Source of the DNA: Methanosarcinales archaeon
Lineage (GTDB): Archaea > Halobacteriota > Methanosarcinia > Methanosarcinales > Methanogasteraceae
DNA length: 7,134 nt
Assembly: GCA_030666765.1 (NCBI GenBank)
Contig: DAOUXE010000052.1
Location: forward strand, 1 to 7,134
Direction: 5' to 3'
A program made the position numbers and the translations under genes. The notes under the pieces were generated by a model, which had not been told where the DNA came from, ran no database searches, and worked only from the letters and a program-made list of their open reading frames with translations. Positions 1-5,323 of the stretch are shown in pieces. Numbering within the stretch: the stretch's first letter is position 1; each line of letters opens with the position of its first letter.

Positions 1-1
1 C

Positions 2-178
2 AAAGACGCGATGACGCAAAGAACAAAAGTCTCCGGGTGCATTTCACTGGGATTTTCGGTTGTGCCACCAAAGACCCCAAATAATCACAGGAGTCGGTTT
101 ACGGACATGCTGGCTGTCACGCAAACCGGCGGAACTTTAAGAATAATAAAGCACATGGAATACTATACTCAGTGGTGA
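2..178 (+). CDS. Weak open frame upstream of ahcY, possibly a gene end
   Basis: This frame is open from the left edge to a TGA at 176-178. An ATG at 11 would give 55 residues ending in HMEYYTQW. I recognise no family, domain, signal peptide or membrane segment. Codons such as AGA, AGG and ATA fit the neighbours, but the length is within what chance allows, and no Shine-Dalgarno precedes the ATG. A second frame, from base 1 to a TAA at 82-84 and ending FGCATKDPK, competes with it, so at most one is real. The frame stops 33 nt before ahcY. It could be the 3' end of an upstream gene, a remnant, or noncoding leader. Function unknown. Confidence 0.2.
   Translation, partial: KDAMTQRTKVSGCISLGFSVVPPKTPNNHRSRFTDMLAVTQTGGTLRIIKHMEYYTQW
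67..82 (+). repeat. 16-bp repeat, copy 1 (inverted match at 6997-7012)
   Basis: The 16-mer ACCAAAGACCCCAAAT occurs here on the plus strand and at 6997-7012 on the minus strand, as an exact match that stops at both flanks. A 16-bp identity is unlikely by chance in 7 kb, so this may be part of a dispersed repeat or a small conserved coding motif: one frame reads TKDPK in both copies. Confidence 0.45.
136..169 (+). promoter_or_regulatory. Possible ahcY promoter region (AT-rich)
   Basis: Two TATA-like stretches precede ahcY: TTTAAGAATAATAAA at 136-150 and TACTATACT at 161-169. The second would place transcription start near 190 and leave a leader of about 20 nt carrying the GGAG Shine-Dalgarno. 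Neither has a clear BRE, so the choice between them is uncertain. Confidence 0.3.
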
Positions 179-201
179 GCAATGTGAAATTGAAGATCAC
201 C

Positions 202-205
202 GGAG
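202..205 (+). promoter_or_regulatory. Shine-Dalgarno of ahcY
   Basis: GGAG lies 6 nt before the ATG at 212, supporting that start. The same GGAG-N6-ATG geometry occurs twice in the 4787-5079 minus-strand unit. Confidence 0.7.
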
Positions 206-211
206 CATAAC

Positions 212-1468
212 ATGAAAGAACACATCATACAGGATATTGCCCTCGCAGACGAGGGAAAACAGCGAATCGAATGGGCACGCAGGCACATGCCAGTTCTTCA
301 GAAGATCAGGGAACGATTCGAGAAAGAACGCCCGCTCGAGGGGATAAACGTCGTTGCATGCCTGCACGTGACTGTTGAGACCGCAAATCTGATCACAGCG
401 CTCAGGGCGGGGGGCGCAAACATTGCGCTCGCAGCCTCGAACCCGCTCAGCACGCAGGACGATGTTGCGGCTGCGCTTGCATCAGAGGGGATACCGACAT
501 TCGCAATCAAAGGCGAGAGCGACCAGGAGTATTACGAATGCCTCGAAGAGGCGATCAAGATTAAGCCGCACGTCACGCTCGATGACGGCGCAGACACGAT
601 CGCCACCCTACACAGCGAGCACAAAGACCTCCTCTCAGGCGTCATCGGCGGCTGTGAGGAGACCACAACCGGTGTAATCAGGCTGCGGGCGATGGCGGTG
701 GACGGTGCGCTCGCATACCCTGTTGTTGCGGTCAACGATGCCGACACCAAGATGATGTTTGACAACCGCTACGGCACAGGGCAGAGCACGATTCACGGAA
801 TCATGAACGCAACGAACGTCCTATTTGCCGGAAAGACGGTCGTTGTCGTTGGATACGGCTGGTGCGGAAGGGGCACGGCATTACGTGCGAAAGGGCTCGG
901 CGCAAACGTGGTCGTCGTCGAGGTTAACCCGAGAAAGGCGCTCGAGGCTGTGATGGACGGCTACCGGGTGATGCCTATGCTGGATGCGGCACGAATCGGC
1001 GACCTCTTCATAACGGTCACTGGCGACATGTCTGTTATCAGAGCGGAACACTTTGCGGTGATGCGTGATCAGGCGATCGTTGCGAACTCGGGTCATTTCA
1101 ATGTCGAACTCGATCTCCCGGGTCTGTCGTCGATTGCGGTCGGGATAAGCGAGATAAAAGAGGATGTGATGGAGTACGCGCTCGCAAACGGCAATCGCAT
1201 ATATGTTCTTGCCGAAGGAAGGCTTGTCAACCTCGCATCTGCATTCGGGCATCCGCCAGAGGTTATGGACATGAGCTTTGCGAATCAGGCGCTTGCTGTA
1301 CGCTACATCGTGGAACACGGGGCTAAGCTGGATAACCAGGTCTATCCTGTGCCGCCCGAGATAGACGAGGAGGTTGCAAGCCTGAAACTGGACGCGATGG
1401 GGATAAAAATCGAGAAACTGACTGCGGAACAAGATGAGTATCTCCATTCGTGGACGATGGGGACGTGA
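212..1468 (+). CDS. ahcY: S-adenosyl-L-homocysteine hydrolase (AHCY/SIHH family)
   Basis: This cytosolic NAD-dependent enzyme reversibly splits S-adenosylhomocysteine to adenosine and homocysteine, relieving product inhibition of SAM methyltransferases. The protein is 418 residues, the short archaeal/thermophile form. Visible landmarks are the [11 protein letters not shown] segment (H52), DDGAD (124-128), EETTTGV (149-155), VNDADTK with the substrate lysine K180 and D184 just after, the Rossmann loop GYGWCGRG (214-221), NSGHFNVE (292-299) and FGHP (345-348). YGTGQS (187-192) stands where the animal enzyme has a cysteine-containing YGCRES, as in other archaeal and Thermotoga-type proteins. The C-terminal HYRY tail of eukaryotic forms is absent, as expected for this form. 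At least one methanogen homologue prefers S-inosylhomocysteine, so the natural substrate is not settled by sequence. The start is supported by GGAG 6 nt upstream; the stop is TGA. It stands alone, separated from por by about 300 bp. Confidence 0.97.
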   Translation: MKEHIIQDIALADEGKQRIEWARRHMPVLQKIRERFEKERPLEGINVVACLHVTVETANLITALRAGGANIALAASNPLSTQDDVAAALASEGIPTFAIKGESDQEYYECLEEAIKIKPHVTLDDGADTIATLHSEHKDLLSGVIGGCEETTTGVIRLRAMAVDGALAYPVVAVNDADTKMMFDNRYGTGQSTIHGIMNATNVLFAGKTVVVVGYGWCGRGTALRAKGLGANVVVVEVNPRKALEAVMDGYRVMPMLDAARIGDLFITVTGDMSVIRAEHFAVMRDQAIVANSGHFNVELDLPGLSSIAVGISEIKEDVMEYALANGNRIYVLAEGRLVNLASAFGHPPEVMDMSFANQALAVRYIVEHGAKLDNQVYPVPPEIDEEVASLKLDAMGIKIEKLTAEQDEYLHSWTMGT

Positions 1469-1523
1469 GATGGTTGAGTTTCGGAACACTCCATAAGCAT
1501 AACTGGTTCTGACCGGGCAATGC

Positions 1524-1574
1524 GGCGTGCCGCCCAGGGCGTGGGAGTCCGGGCGGCTTGCCCCATGTACGGGG
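1524..1574 (+). other. GC-rich hairpin pair downstream of ahcY
   Basis: GCCGCCC (1529-1535) pairs perfectly with GGGCGGC (1551-1557) around a 15-nt loop. After a T-T mismatch and a G-T pair the stem continues with GGC (1524-1526) against GCC (1560-1562), about eleven pairs in all. A smaller stem, CCCC/GGGG (1561-1564 with 1571-1574), follows with a 6-nt loop. No T-run directly follows; the nearest are at 1638-1642 and 1670-1682. It could be the ahcY 3' end structure, a small RNA, or a mobile-element scar. The strand of function is not known. Confidence 0.45.
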
Positions 1575-1669
1575 TTCCTGAAGTGTGGGTTGTGATGCGG
1601 AGTCGTATCTGTGTTGTGTCTGTATGTGCTCCGGATGTTTTTGATTCGACCTGAAGAAAGTAAAAAATC

Positions 1670-1715
1670 TTATTTATTTTTGCTATGTTTGCTATTCTTG
1701 CGAAAGGTTTAGATG
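1670..1715 (+). promoter_or_regulatory. Probable promoter of the porGDAB operon
   Basis: CGAAAGG followed by TTTAGATG (1701-1715) matches the archaeal BRE plus TATA layout, close to consensus CGAAA-NN-TTTATATA. Transcription would start near 1735-1740, leaving a leader of about 30 nt before porG. A second AT-rich stretch, TTATTTATTTTT (from 1670), could be an alternative TATA box or a T-rich termination signal for ahcY. Confidence 0.45.
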
Positions 1716-1766
1716 GACTGATGCCGATGGGAAGAACTACCCCTCGCTGCAACGCAACAGGTCGAT

Positions 1767-2345
1767 ATGTCAGAGATAACAATACACGGACGGGGCGGTC
1801 AGGGCGTGGTTGTGACCTCCCGGATACTTGGCACAGCAGCACTCTACGATGGGCTATATGCACAGGACTTCCCGCTGTATGGCGCTGCCAGACGGGGCGC
1901 GCCGGTCATGGCGTTTGTCCGAATCGACGACAAACCAATCCTTCTGAGAGGATACATCGCAAAGCCCGATATTCTGATACTGCTCGATGAATCGATAATC
2001 GAGGTCAAGGATGTCTTTTCAGACTTGCCAAACGATTGCACCATAATAATAAACACAACCCGTAGCGCAGGGGATTTTAAGGATGCGCATCCTGAAATAA
2101 AAGATATAAGAGTCTTCTGTGTCGATGGAACCGGTCTTGCACTCGAGTACCTGAAAAAGCCGATCCCGAATGTGGTGATCGTTGGATTTTTGATCGGGAT
2201 AACGCATCTTATCACAGTCGATGCGTTCAAGAAGGCGGTCAGAGACGAACTCGGGAAATATCCGGAGGATCTGATCGATAAGAACATAAAAGGCGCACTG
2301 AAAGCATGCGAGCTAACGACCGGGGCGGGGACGACAGTAAGATGA
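1767..2345 (+). CDS. porG: Pyruvate:ferredoxin oxidoreductase, gamma subunit
   Basis: PorG is the gamma subunit of the four-part cytosolic complex that interconverts pyruvate plus CoA with acetyl-CoA, CO2 and reduced ferredoxin. The 192-residue protein is close to the usual size of about 180. It opens with the family signature HGRGGQG (7-13) and carries YAQDFPLYG (31-39), RRGAPV (42-47) and MAFVRIDDKPI (48-58), all typical of PorG/VorG. The RRGAPV form fits pyruvate or branched-chain 2-oxoacid enzymes better than 2-oxoglutarate ones, but substrate cannot be proven here. The ATG at 1767 has only a weak AGGT 4 nt upstream. Its TGA overlaps the porD ATG by 4 nt, starting a run of coupled genes. 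The stop is TGA. Confidence 0.95.
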   Translation: MSEITIHGRGGQGVVVTSRILGTAALYDGLYAQDFPLYGAARRGAPVMAFVRIDDKPILLRGYIAKPDILILLDESIIEVKDVFSDLPNDCTIIINTTRSAGDFKDAHPEIKDIRVFCVDGTGLALEYLKKPIPNVVIVGFLIGITHLITVDAFKKAVRDELGKYPEDLIDKNIKGALKACELTTGAGTTVR

Positions 2346-2617
2346 AGATTATCAACATATCTTATGATGGCGAGAGCGGCGTTCCAGTGATCAGAGAGCC
2401 TGCGAGTGCGCTTAAGAACAATACCGGGACGTGGAGAGTCTTCAGACCGACAATTGACAGCGATAAATGTGTGCGGTGCGGCAAATGCTGGGTCTTCTGT
2501 CCCGAAGGTGCCATACACGTTGATTGCGATAATATCTGGATCGACTATGATCACTGCAAGGGCTGCGGGATATGCGTAAATGAATGCAGATTCATCACAG
2601 CCACAAGGGATGTGTGA
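2342..2617 (+). CDS. porD: Pyruvate:ferredoxin oxidoreductase, delta subunit (2[4Fe-4S] ferredoxin)
   Basis: PorD is the ferredoxin-like delta subunit that passes electrons from the PorAB catalytic core to external ferredoxin. From the ATG at 2342 it has 91 residues. The archaeal PorD lead-in NNTGTWRVFRP (26-36) precedes two cluster-binding motifs: C43-x2-C46-x2-C49-x3-C53-P and C72-x2-C75-x2-C78-x3-C82. All eight cysteines are present. The second motif ends CRF instead of the usual CP, and only nine residues follow C82, so the tail is short and unlike the typical CPVKAI ending. An in-frame ATG at 2306 would overlap porG by 40 nt; I prefer 2342 because it forms the ATGA overlap with the porG stop and fits family length. 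The stop is TGA, overlapping the porA GTG. Confidence 0.93.
   Translation: MKIINISYDGESGVPVIREPASALKNNTGTWRVFRPTIDSDKCVRCGKCWVFCPEGAIHVDCDNIWIDYDHCKGCGICVNECRFITATRDV
2605..2610 (+). promoter_or_regulatory. Shine-Dalgarno-like site for porA
   Basis: AAGGGA sits inside the end of porD, 3 nt before GTG 2614 and 9 nt before GTG 2620. It rules out dependence on the distant ATG at 2584 but does not decide between the two GTG codons. Confidence 0.4.
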
Positions 2618-3747
2618 AAGTGAACACGAGAAGGATGATCGCCGGGAATGGCGCTGCTGCATGGGGGGCGAGACTTGCGAGGGCAGAGATAATCCCGAAC
2701 TTTCCGATAACCCCACAGACTGCGATAATAGAGGATATCGCATCGTGGATTGCAAGTGGAGAGATGGATGCGGACTTCTTGGCGATGGAATCAGAACACA
2801 GCGTACAGAGCGCTCTTGCAGCCGCCTCATCTGTTGGCACACGCGTCTTCAGCGCGACAAGCTCACAAGGGTTGATGCTCATGACCGAGATGATGTTTGT
2901 GACGAGCGGTCTCAGGCTTCCCGTGATCCTTGTCAACGTAAGCAGGGGGCTCTCCGCGCCGATAACGCTCTGGTCAGATCACAACGACGCACTCGTACAG
3001 CGGGACTCCGGATGGCTTCAGATATTCTGCTCGAACAACCAGGAGGTTCTGGACAGTGTGGTGATGGGATACAAGATTGCAGAGAATAGCGAGGTCCTGC
3101 TGCCGATGATGATCAATCTCGATGGCTTCACACTTTCCGCAACAAGAGAACCGGTAGAGATCCCGGATCAGGACGAGATAGATGATTTTCTGCCAGCATA
3201 CAACCCGAAACACACCATTCTGGACCCAAAAGAGCCGATGAGCGTGGGCGGCGTCGTCTTTGATGAGTACATGTACTTCAAATCACAGCAGCGCATGGCG
3301 ATGCAGAATTCGAAGGGCGTCATAACAGAGGTCTGTGCAGAGTGGGAGAAGATGACCGGCAGGAAGTACGGGCTTGTCGAGTCGTACTGTCCGGATGATT
3401 CCGAGCGTGTACTTGTGATTGCTGGTTCCGAGTCAGCGATACTCAAATACACGGTCGATAAACTGAGAGCGAAGGGAGAAAAAGTAGGGATGCTCAGGTT
3501 GAGGACGATGCGGCCGTTTCCATGCGAGGCGATCATTGATGCGCTCTCTGATGTGGAAGAGATCGGCGTAATCGACCAGGATATCTCCCCGGGAAGTGGA
3601 GGGATCATAGCAACCGATGTGAAAGCCTGCCTCGGAAGGGGCGTTACCAGTTTCATTGCAGGACTTGGAGGCAGAAGGATCGGGGTCGAAAAGTACGAGC
3701 AGATGTTTAAAAGACTTGGACGAGACGTAGAGGAGTGGATATTTTGA
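2614..3747 (+). CDS. porA: Pyruvate:ferredoxin oxidoreductase, alpha subunit
   Basis: PorA carries the pyrimidine-binding transketolase-like domain and, with PorB, forms the thiamine-diphosphate active site. From GTG 2614 it has 377 residues, normal for the family. The N-terminal domain shows FPITPQT (30-36) and ESEHS (59-63), whose glutamate is the expected cofactor-activating residue; then SSQGLMLMTEM (83-93), RGLSAP (111-116), WSDHNDA (120-126) and DGFTLS (170-175). The C-terminal transketolase-like domain spans roughly 262-377, with VLVIAGSESA (266-275), RTMRPFP (297-303) and DQDISPGSGG (321-330). GTG 2614 overlaps the porD stop as GTGA; GTG 2620 and ATG 2635 are alternative starts that trim the N-terminus slightly, and ATG 2584 seems too far into porD. 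The stop is TGA, overlapping porB. Confidence 0.95.
   Translation: MKVNTRRMIAGNGAAAWGARLARAEIIPNFPITPQTAIIEDIASWIASGEMDADFLAMESEHSVQSALAAASSVGTRVFSATSSQGLMLMTEMMFVTSGLRLPVILVNVSRGLSAPITLWSDHNDALVQRDSGWLQIFCSNNQEVLDSVVMGYKIAENSEVLLPMMINLDGFTLSATREPVEIPDQDEIDDFLPAYNPKHTILDPKEPMSVGGVVFDEYMYFKSQQRMAMQNSKGVITEVCAEWEKMTGRKYGLVESYCPDDSERVLVIAGSESAILKYTVDKLRAKGEKVGMLRLRTMRPFPCEAIIDALSDVEEIGVIDQDISPGSGGIIATDVKACLGRGVTSFIAGLGGRRIGVEKYEQMFKRLGRDVEEWIF
3730..3735 (+). promoter_or_regulatory. Shine-Dalgarno that selects the TTG start of porB
   Basis: GAGGAG lies 8 nt before TTG 3744. It abuts or overlaps the alternative GTG at 3735, which therefore has no spacer, so this site argues for initiation at TTG. 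Confidence 0.65.
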
Positions 3748-4643
3748 AGACCCCTGATCTGAAGAAATTAACCGATATCCCGATGGAAGATTACCTTGTC
3801 GGAGGGCATGTCGCATGTCAGGGCTGCTCTGCGTCCCTCGGGCTTCGTCTTGCATTAAAGGTTCTTGGTAAGGACACAATCGTAATCAATGGCTCCGGCT
3901 GCATGACCCTGCTCCCGGTTTATCCAAGAACACCGCTTCGGGTTCCATGGCTCCATCTCGCAATCGAGAATACGGGAGCCGCAGGAACCGCACTCCACTA
4001 TGCGCTCAGAAGAAAGAATATCAAAGCAAATATACTGGGTTATGCCGGTGATGGCGCAACATACGACATCGGACTCCAGAGCCTATCAGGAGCGGCAGAG
4101 AAGAATATCGACATGATCTACATCTGCTACAACAACCAGTCATTCGGGAACACCGGGCACCAGCGGGCAAGCTCGACGCCGCGTGCGTCGTCTACATCGA
4201 CAACGCCTGTCGGGAAGGTTGAGGTGGCAAAGGATATGCCTGCAATCATGGCGGCTCACAGGATACCTTATGTCGCAACAGCATGTCCAGCCTTTCCAGT
4301 GGACTTTTTGAATAAGGTTAAGAGGGCGTCAGAGGTTAAGGGGCTGGCTTTTATCGATCTACTGGTGCCGTGTCCGGTCGGCTGGGGTTTTGATCCGGCA
4401 GAGGGGATCAAGATTGGCAGACTTGCGGTGAGAACAGGGATCTGGAAGCTTTATGAGATTGTGGATGGCAGGGTTAGTATTACTTACATTCCGAAGAAGA
4501 GGCGGGAGGTTTCAGAGTATCTGCATGCGCAGGAGAGGTTCTCGCATCTTTCGGATGAGGATATCGGGGTGATACAGGCGGAGGTTGACGAGGAGTGGGC
4601 GGGGCTGGAGGCGAGGGGGTATGGGTATGAGATTGGGGGTTGA
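3744..4643 (+). CDS. porB: Pyruvate:ferredoxin oxidoreductase, beta subunit
   Basis: PorB binds the thiamine diphosphate phosphates and the proximal [4Fe-4S] cluster. From TTG 3744 it has 299 residues, the usual length. Cluster cysteines are C25 and C28 (ACQGCSA), C53 (GSGCM) and C210 (VPCPVGW). The ThDP/Mg motif begins AGDGATYDIG (101-110) and ends YNN (129-131). The following loop reads NNQSFGNTGHQRAS (130-143), where PorB proteins usually have DNEAYMNTGxQRS, so the active-site loop is somewhat divergent. I chose TTG because GAGGAG is 8 nt upstream and it makes a TTGA overlap with the porA stop; GTG 3735 would add three residues but lacks spacing from that site. The last 60 bases are strongly G-rich. 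The stop is TGA, and no porE or porF follows. Confidence 0.95.
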   Translation: MKTPDLKKLTDIPMEDYLVGGHVACQGCSASLGLRLALKVLGKDTIVINGSGCMTLLPVYPRTPLRVPWLHLAIENTGAAGTALHYALRRKNIKANILGYAGDGATYDIGLQSLSGAAEKNIDMIYICYNNQSFGNTGHQRASSTPRASSTSTTPVGKVEVAKDMPAIMAAHRIPYVATACPAFPVDFLNKVKRASEVKGLAFIDLLVPCPVGWGFDPAEGIKIGRLAVRTGIWKLYEIVDGRVSITYIPKKRREVSEYLHAQERFSHLSDEDIGVIQAEVDEEWAGLEARGYGYEIGG

Positions 4644-4651
4644 GGTTTGGG
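4597..4651 (+). other. Clustered G-runs across the porB stop (possible G-quadruplex)
   Basis: Six runs of three to five G occur at 4597-4599, 4601-4604, 4615-4619, 4623-4625, 4635-4639 and 4649-4651, with loops of 1, 10, 3, 9 and 9 nt. This can in principle form a loose G-quadruplex in the coding-strand DNA or the mRNA, just where the operon ends. No canonical terminator is seen. Confidence 0.35.
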
Positions 4652-4674
4652 CGGTCGAATTGTTTGGCGTTGGA

Positions 4675-4890
4675 TCACAACTCATCTGTTTTCCAGATAT
4701 ACTCGAAATCCGAAACGATGGACGCAAGACCTGAATCAACAACAGATTCAAGACAACATAGGCACAGGATAAGTTGAAAGCTCTGATCAACCGAATGGTT
4801 TATCTATATGCAAAGCATATATAACTGACATTCCGCAGGTCGCCATCAATCTTTCACAATTTCTACTGATAGCGTTTTTTGAATATCCAA
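4675..4890 (-). pseudogene. Possible decayed small gene, several frames
   Basis: Three protein-like stretches follow one another on the minus strand in different frames. 4890-4846 starts at a TTG and reads as a MDIQKTLSVEIVKD-like peptide. The next frame contains KIDGDLRNVSYICFAYR, ending at a TAA at 4802-4800. 4803-4675 is open for 42 codons with no usual start and ends FEYIWKTDEL before a TGA. Two small indels would join them into one protein of about 70 residues. I recognise no family. The stretch overlaps the 45-codon ORF at 4787-4924, so the two readings exclude each other in part. Confidence 0.2.
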
Positions 4891-4924
4891 AAAATATTAT
4901 TTTTATACTGTAGTAGAACAACAT
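4787..4924 (-). CDS. Short ORF, 45 residues, with duplicated ribosome-binding site
   Basis: The ATG at 4924 is preceded by CAGGTTGGAG and a 6-nt spacer, the same initiation layout as the 26-codon ORF upstream. The product starts MLFYYSIKIIFFGYSKN and ends HIDKPFG; the hydrophobic start is too short and mixed to call a membrane segment. There is no recognisable family. It would be the second ORF of the transcript from the promoter at 5065-5079. Competing frames in the same stretch look equally protein-like, so coding is uncertain. The stop is TGA. Confidence 0.25.
   Translation of the reverse strand: MLFYYSIKIIFFGYSKNAISRNCERLMATCGMSVIYALHIDKPFG
4805..4821. repeat. Inverted repeat TATATGC-AAA-GCATATA
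   Basis: A perfect 7-bp inverted repeat with a 3-nt centre, flanked by TATA-like sequence on both strands: CCGAATGGTTTATCTATA on plus, GTTATATATGC on minus. It could be a bidirectional promoter core or a dimeric regulator site. No clear start codon is placed to use either direction. Confidence 0.35.
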
Positions 4925-4930
4925 GTCCAA

Positions 4931-4940
4931 CTCCAACCTG
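4931..4940 (-). repeat. Repeated ribosome-binding segment, copy 2
   Basis: CAGGTTGGAG on the minus strand, 6 nt before the ATG at 4924. It is identical to the 10 bases at 5044-5035, which sit 6 nt before the ATG at 5028. Counting spacer and start codon, 16 of 19 positions agree. Confidence 0.6.
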
Positions 4941-4943
4941 GGC

Positions 4944-4992
4944 TGCATCACATCTCACGTGCGTGCGTTACAAAATCATCTGCTGTGATGCA
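4944..4992 (-). repeat. 9-bp inverted repeat spanning the 26-codon ORF stop
   Basis: TGCATCACA (minus strand 4992-4984) and TGTGATGCA (4952-4944) are perfect complements separated by 31 nt. The distal arm contains the TGA of the 26-codon ORF and ends three bases before the second CAGGTTGGAG, so a hairpin in the transcript could hide or expose the downstream ribosome site. Confidence 0.45.
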
Positions 4993-5028
4993 CACGACTT
5001 CTTGTGACATTACATTAATAATAGTCAT
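4948..5028 (-). CDS. Short ORF, 26 residues, behind a consensus promoter
   Basis: The ATG at 5028 follows GGAG (5038-5035) by 6 nt and lies 37 nt downstream of a consensus BRE/TATA, the spacing expected for an archaeal mRNA with a leader of about 15 nt. The peptide reads MTIINVMSQEVVCITADD and ends FVTHAREM before TGA. The overlapping plus-one frame, from GTG 4958 to TAG 4865-4863, reads on as a protein-like 31-residue piece ending FWIFKKRYQ. The original gene may therefore have been longer and frameshifted, or the 26-codon ORF may be a leader peptide. No family is recognised. Confidence 0.35.
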   Translation of the reverse strand: MTIINVMSQEVVCITADDFVTHAREM

Positions 5029-5064
5029 ATCAATCTCCAACCTGCTTGTAGTATCAGTCTGGTC

Positions 5065-5079
5065 TATATAAACATTTCG
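5065..5079 (-). promoter_or_regulatory. Consensus archaeal promoter, leftward
   Basis: The minus strand reads CGAAATGTTTATATA, a textbook BRE (CGAAA) two bases from a TATA box (TTTATATA). Transcription should begin near 5043 and run left through the ORFs at 5028 and 4924. It is the best promoter match in the window. The same bases contain CTATATAAAC on the plus strand, but without a good BRE or a gene to serve. Confidence 0.6.
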
Positions 5080-5109
5080 GCATAATCCCCATTGTAGACG
5101 CTTGTTTTA

Positions 5110-5276
5110 TTAAAAATCTATCTTGATATCGTACAATTCAGATAAAAACTTCTGAATCTTGCCCGGTTCATGCAGAGTTTCGTGCATACCAGGGTTGTAA
5201 AGTCACCCGGGTCTTTTGAATCAGATCTATGCCTATAGATTATTATCCCAACTAATTTCGAGTTCCGACAATTCAC
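5110..5276 (-). pseudogene. Possible small frameshifted gene downstream of thrC
   Basis: One minus-strand frame runs from GTG 5276 to a TAG at 5120-5118 (52 codons) and contains KLVGIIIYRHRSDSKDPGDF. An overlapping frame from ATG 5187 to a TAA at 5112-5110 reads MHETLHEPGKIQKFLSELYD and ends IKIDF. The start of the first and the whole of the second look most protein-like, and one indel near 5190 would join them into about 55 residues. It lies on the thrC strand, 47 nt after thrC ends. I do not recognise it. No Shine-Dalgarno is evident. Confidence 0.22.
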
Positions 5277-5323
5277 CTATATGTCAACGGGGATCGGGCT
5301 GGAATACATGAGGCAGCATCACA

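Larger units (their letters stand above)
4644..5323. other. 680-bp gap between convergent porB and thrC
   Basis: No conventional gene lies here. The left 150 bases hold scraps of minus-strand frame. The central 4787-5079 part holds a consensus minus-strand promoter, two short ORFs and repeats, listed separately. The right part (5085-5323) is AT-rich with overlapping minus-strand frames that read like pieces of protein. Overall it looks like gene debris plus perhaps one small transcription unit. Confidence 0.6.

Noticed and set aside
1..24. Short GACGC/CAAAG repeats at the left edge as a CRISPR or mobile element end
   Set aside because: Only two short imperfect units are visible and the edge cuts the region; there is no spacer pattern or transposase.
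881..1489. 202-codon minus-strand frame opposite ahcY
   Set aside because: It is antisense to a well-supported gene, has no family features, and is explained by the GC-biased codons of ahcY.
1511..1600. tRNA-like or riboswitch-like fold in the GC-rich hairpin region
   Set aside because: No T-loop sequence, acceptor pairing or known riboswitch core could be found; kept only as an unexplained structure.
1685..1990. 101-codon plus-strand frame over the start of porG
   Set aside because: It runs through the likely promoter and then out of frame through porG; no recognisable protein.
1844..2842. 332-codon minus-strand frame opposite porG, porD and porA
   Set aside because: It spans three genes with clear motifs on the plus strand; low-complexity serine/proline composition marks it as a shadow frame.
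2580..3089. 169-codon plus-strand frame overlapping porA
   Set aside because: It is out of frame with porA and rich in R, D, E and S from frame-shifted codons; the porA frame holds all family motifs.
4512..4790. 92-codon minus-strand frame over the porB end and gap
   Set aside because: Mostly antisense to porB, with composition set by the G-rich porB tail; a different frame of the gap reads more like protein.
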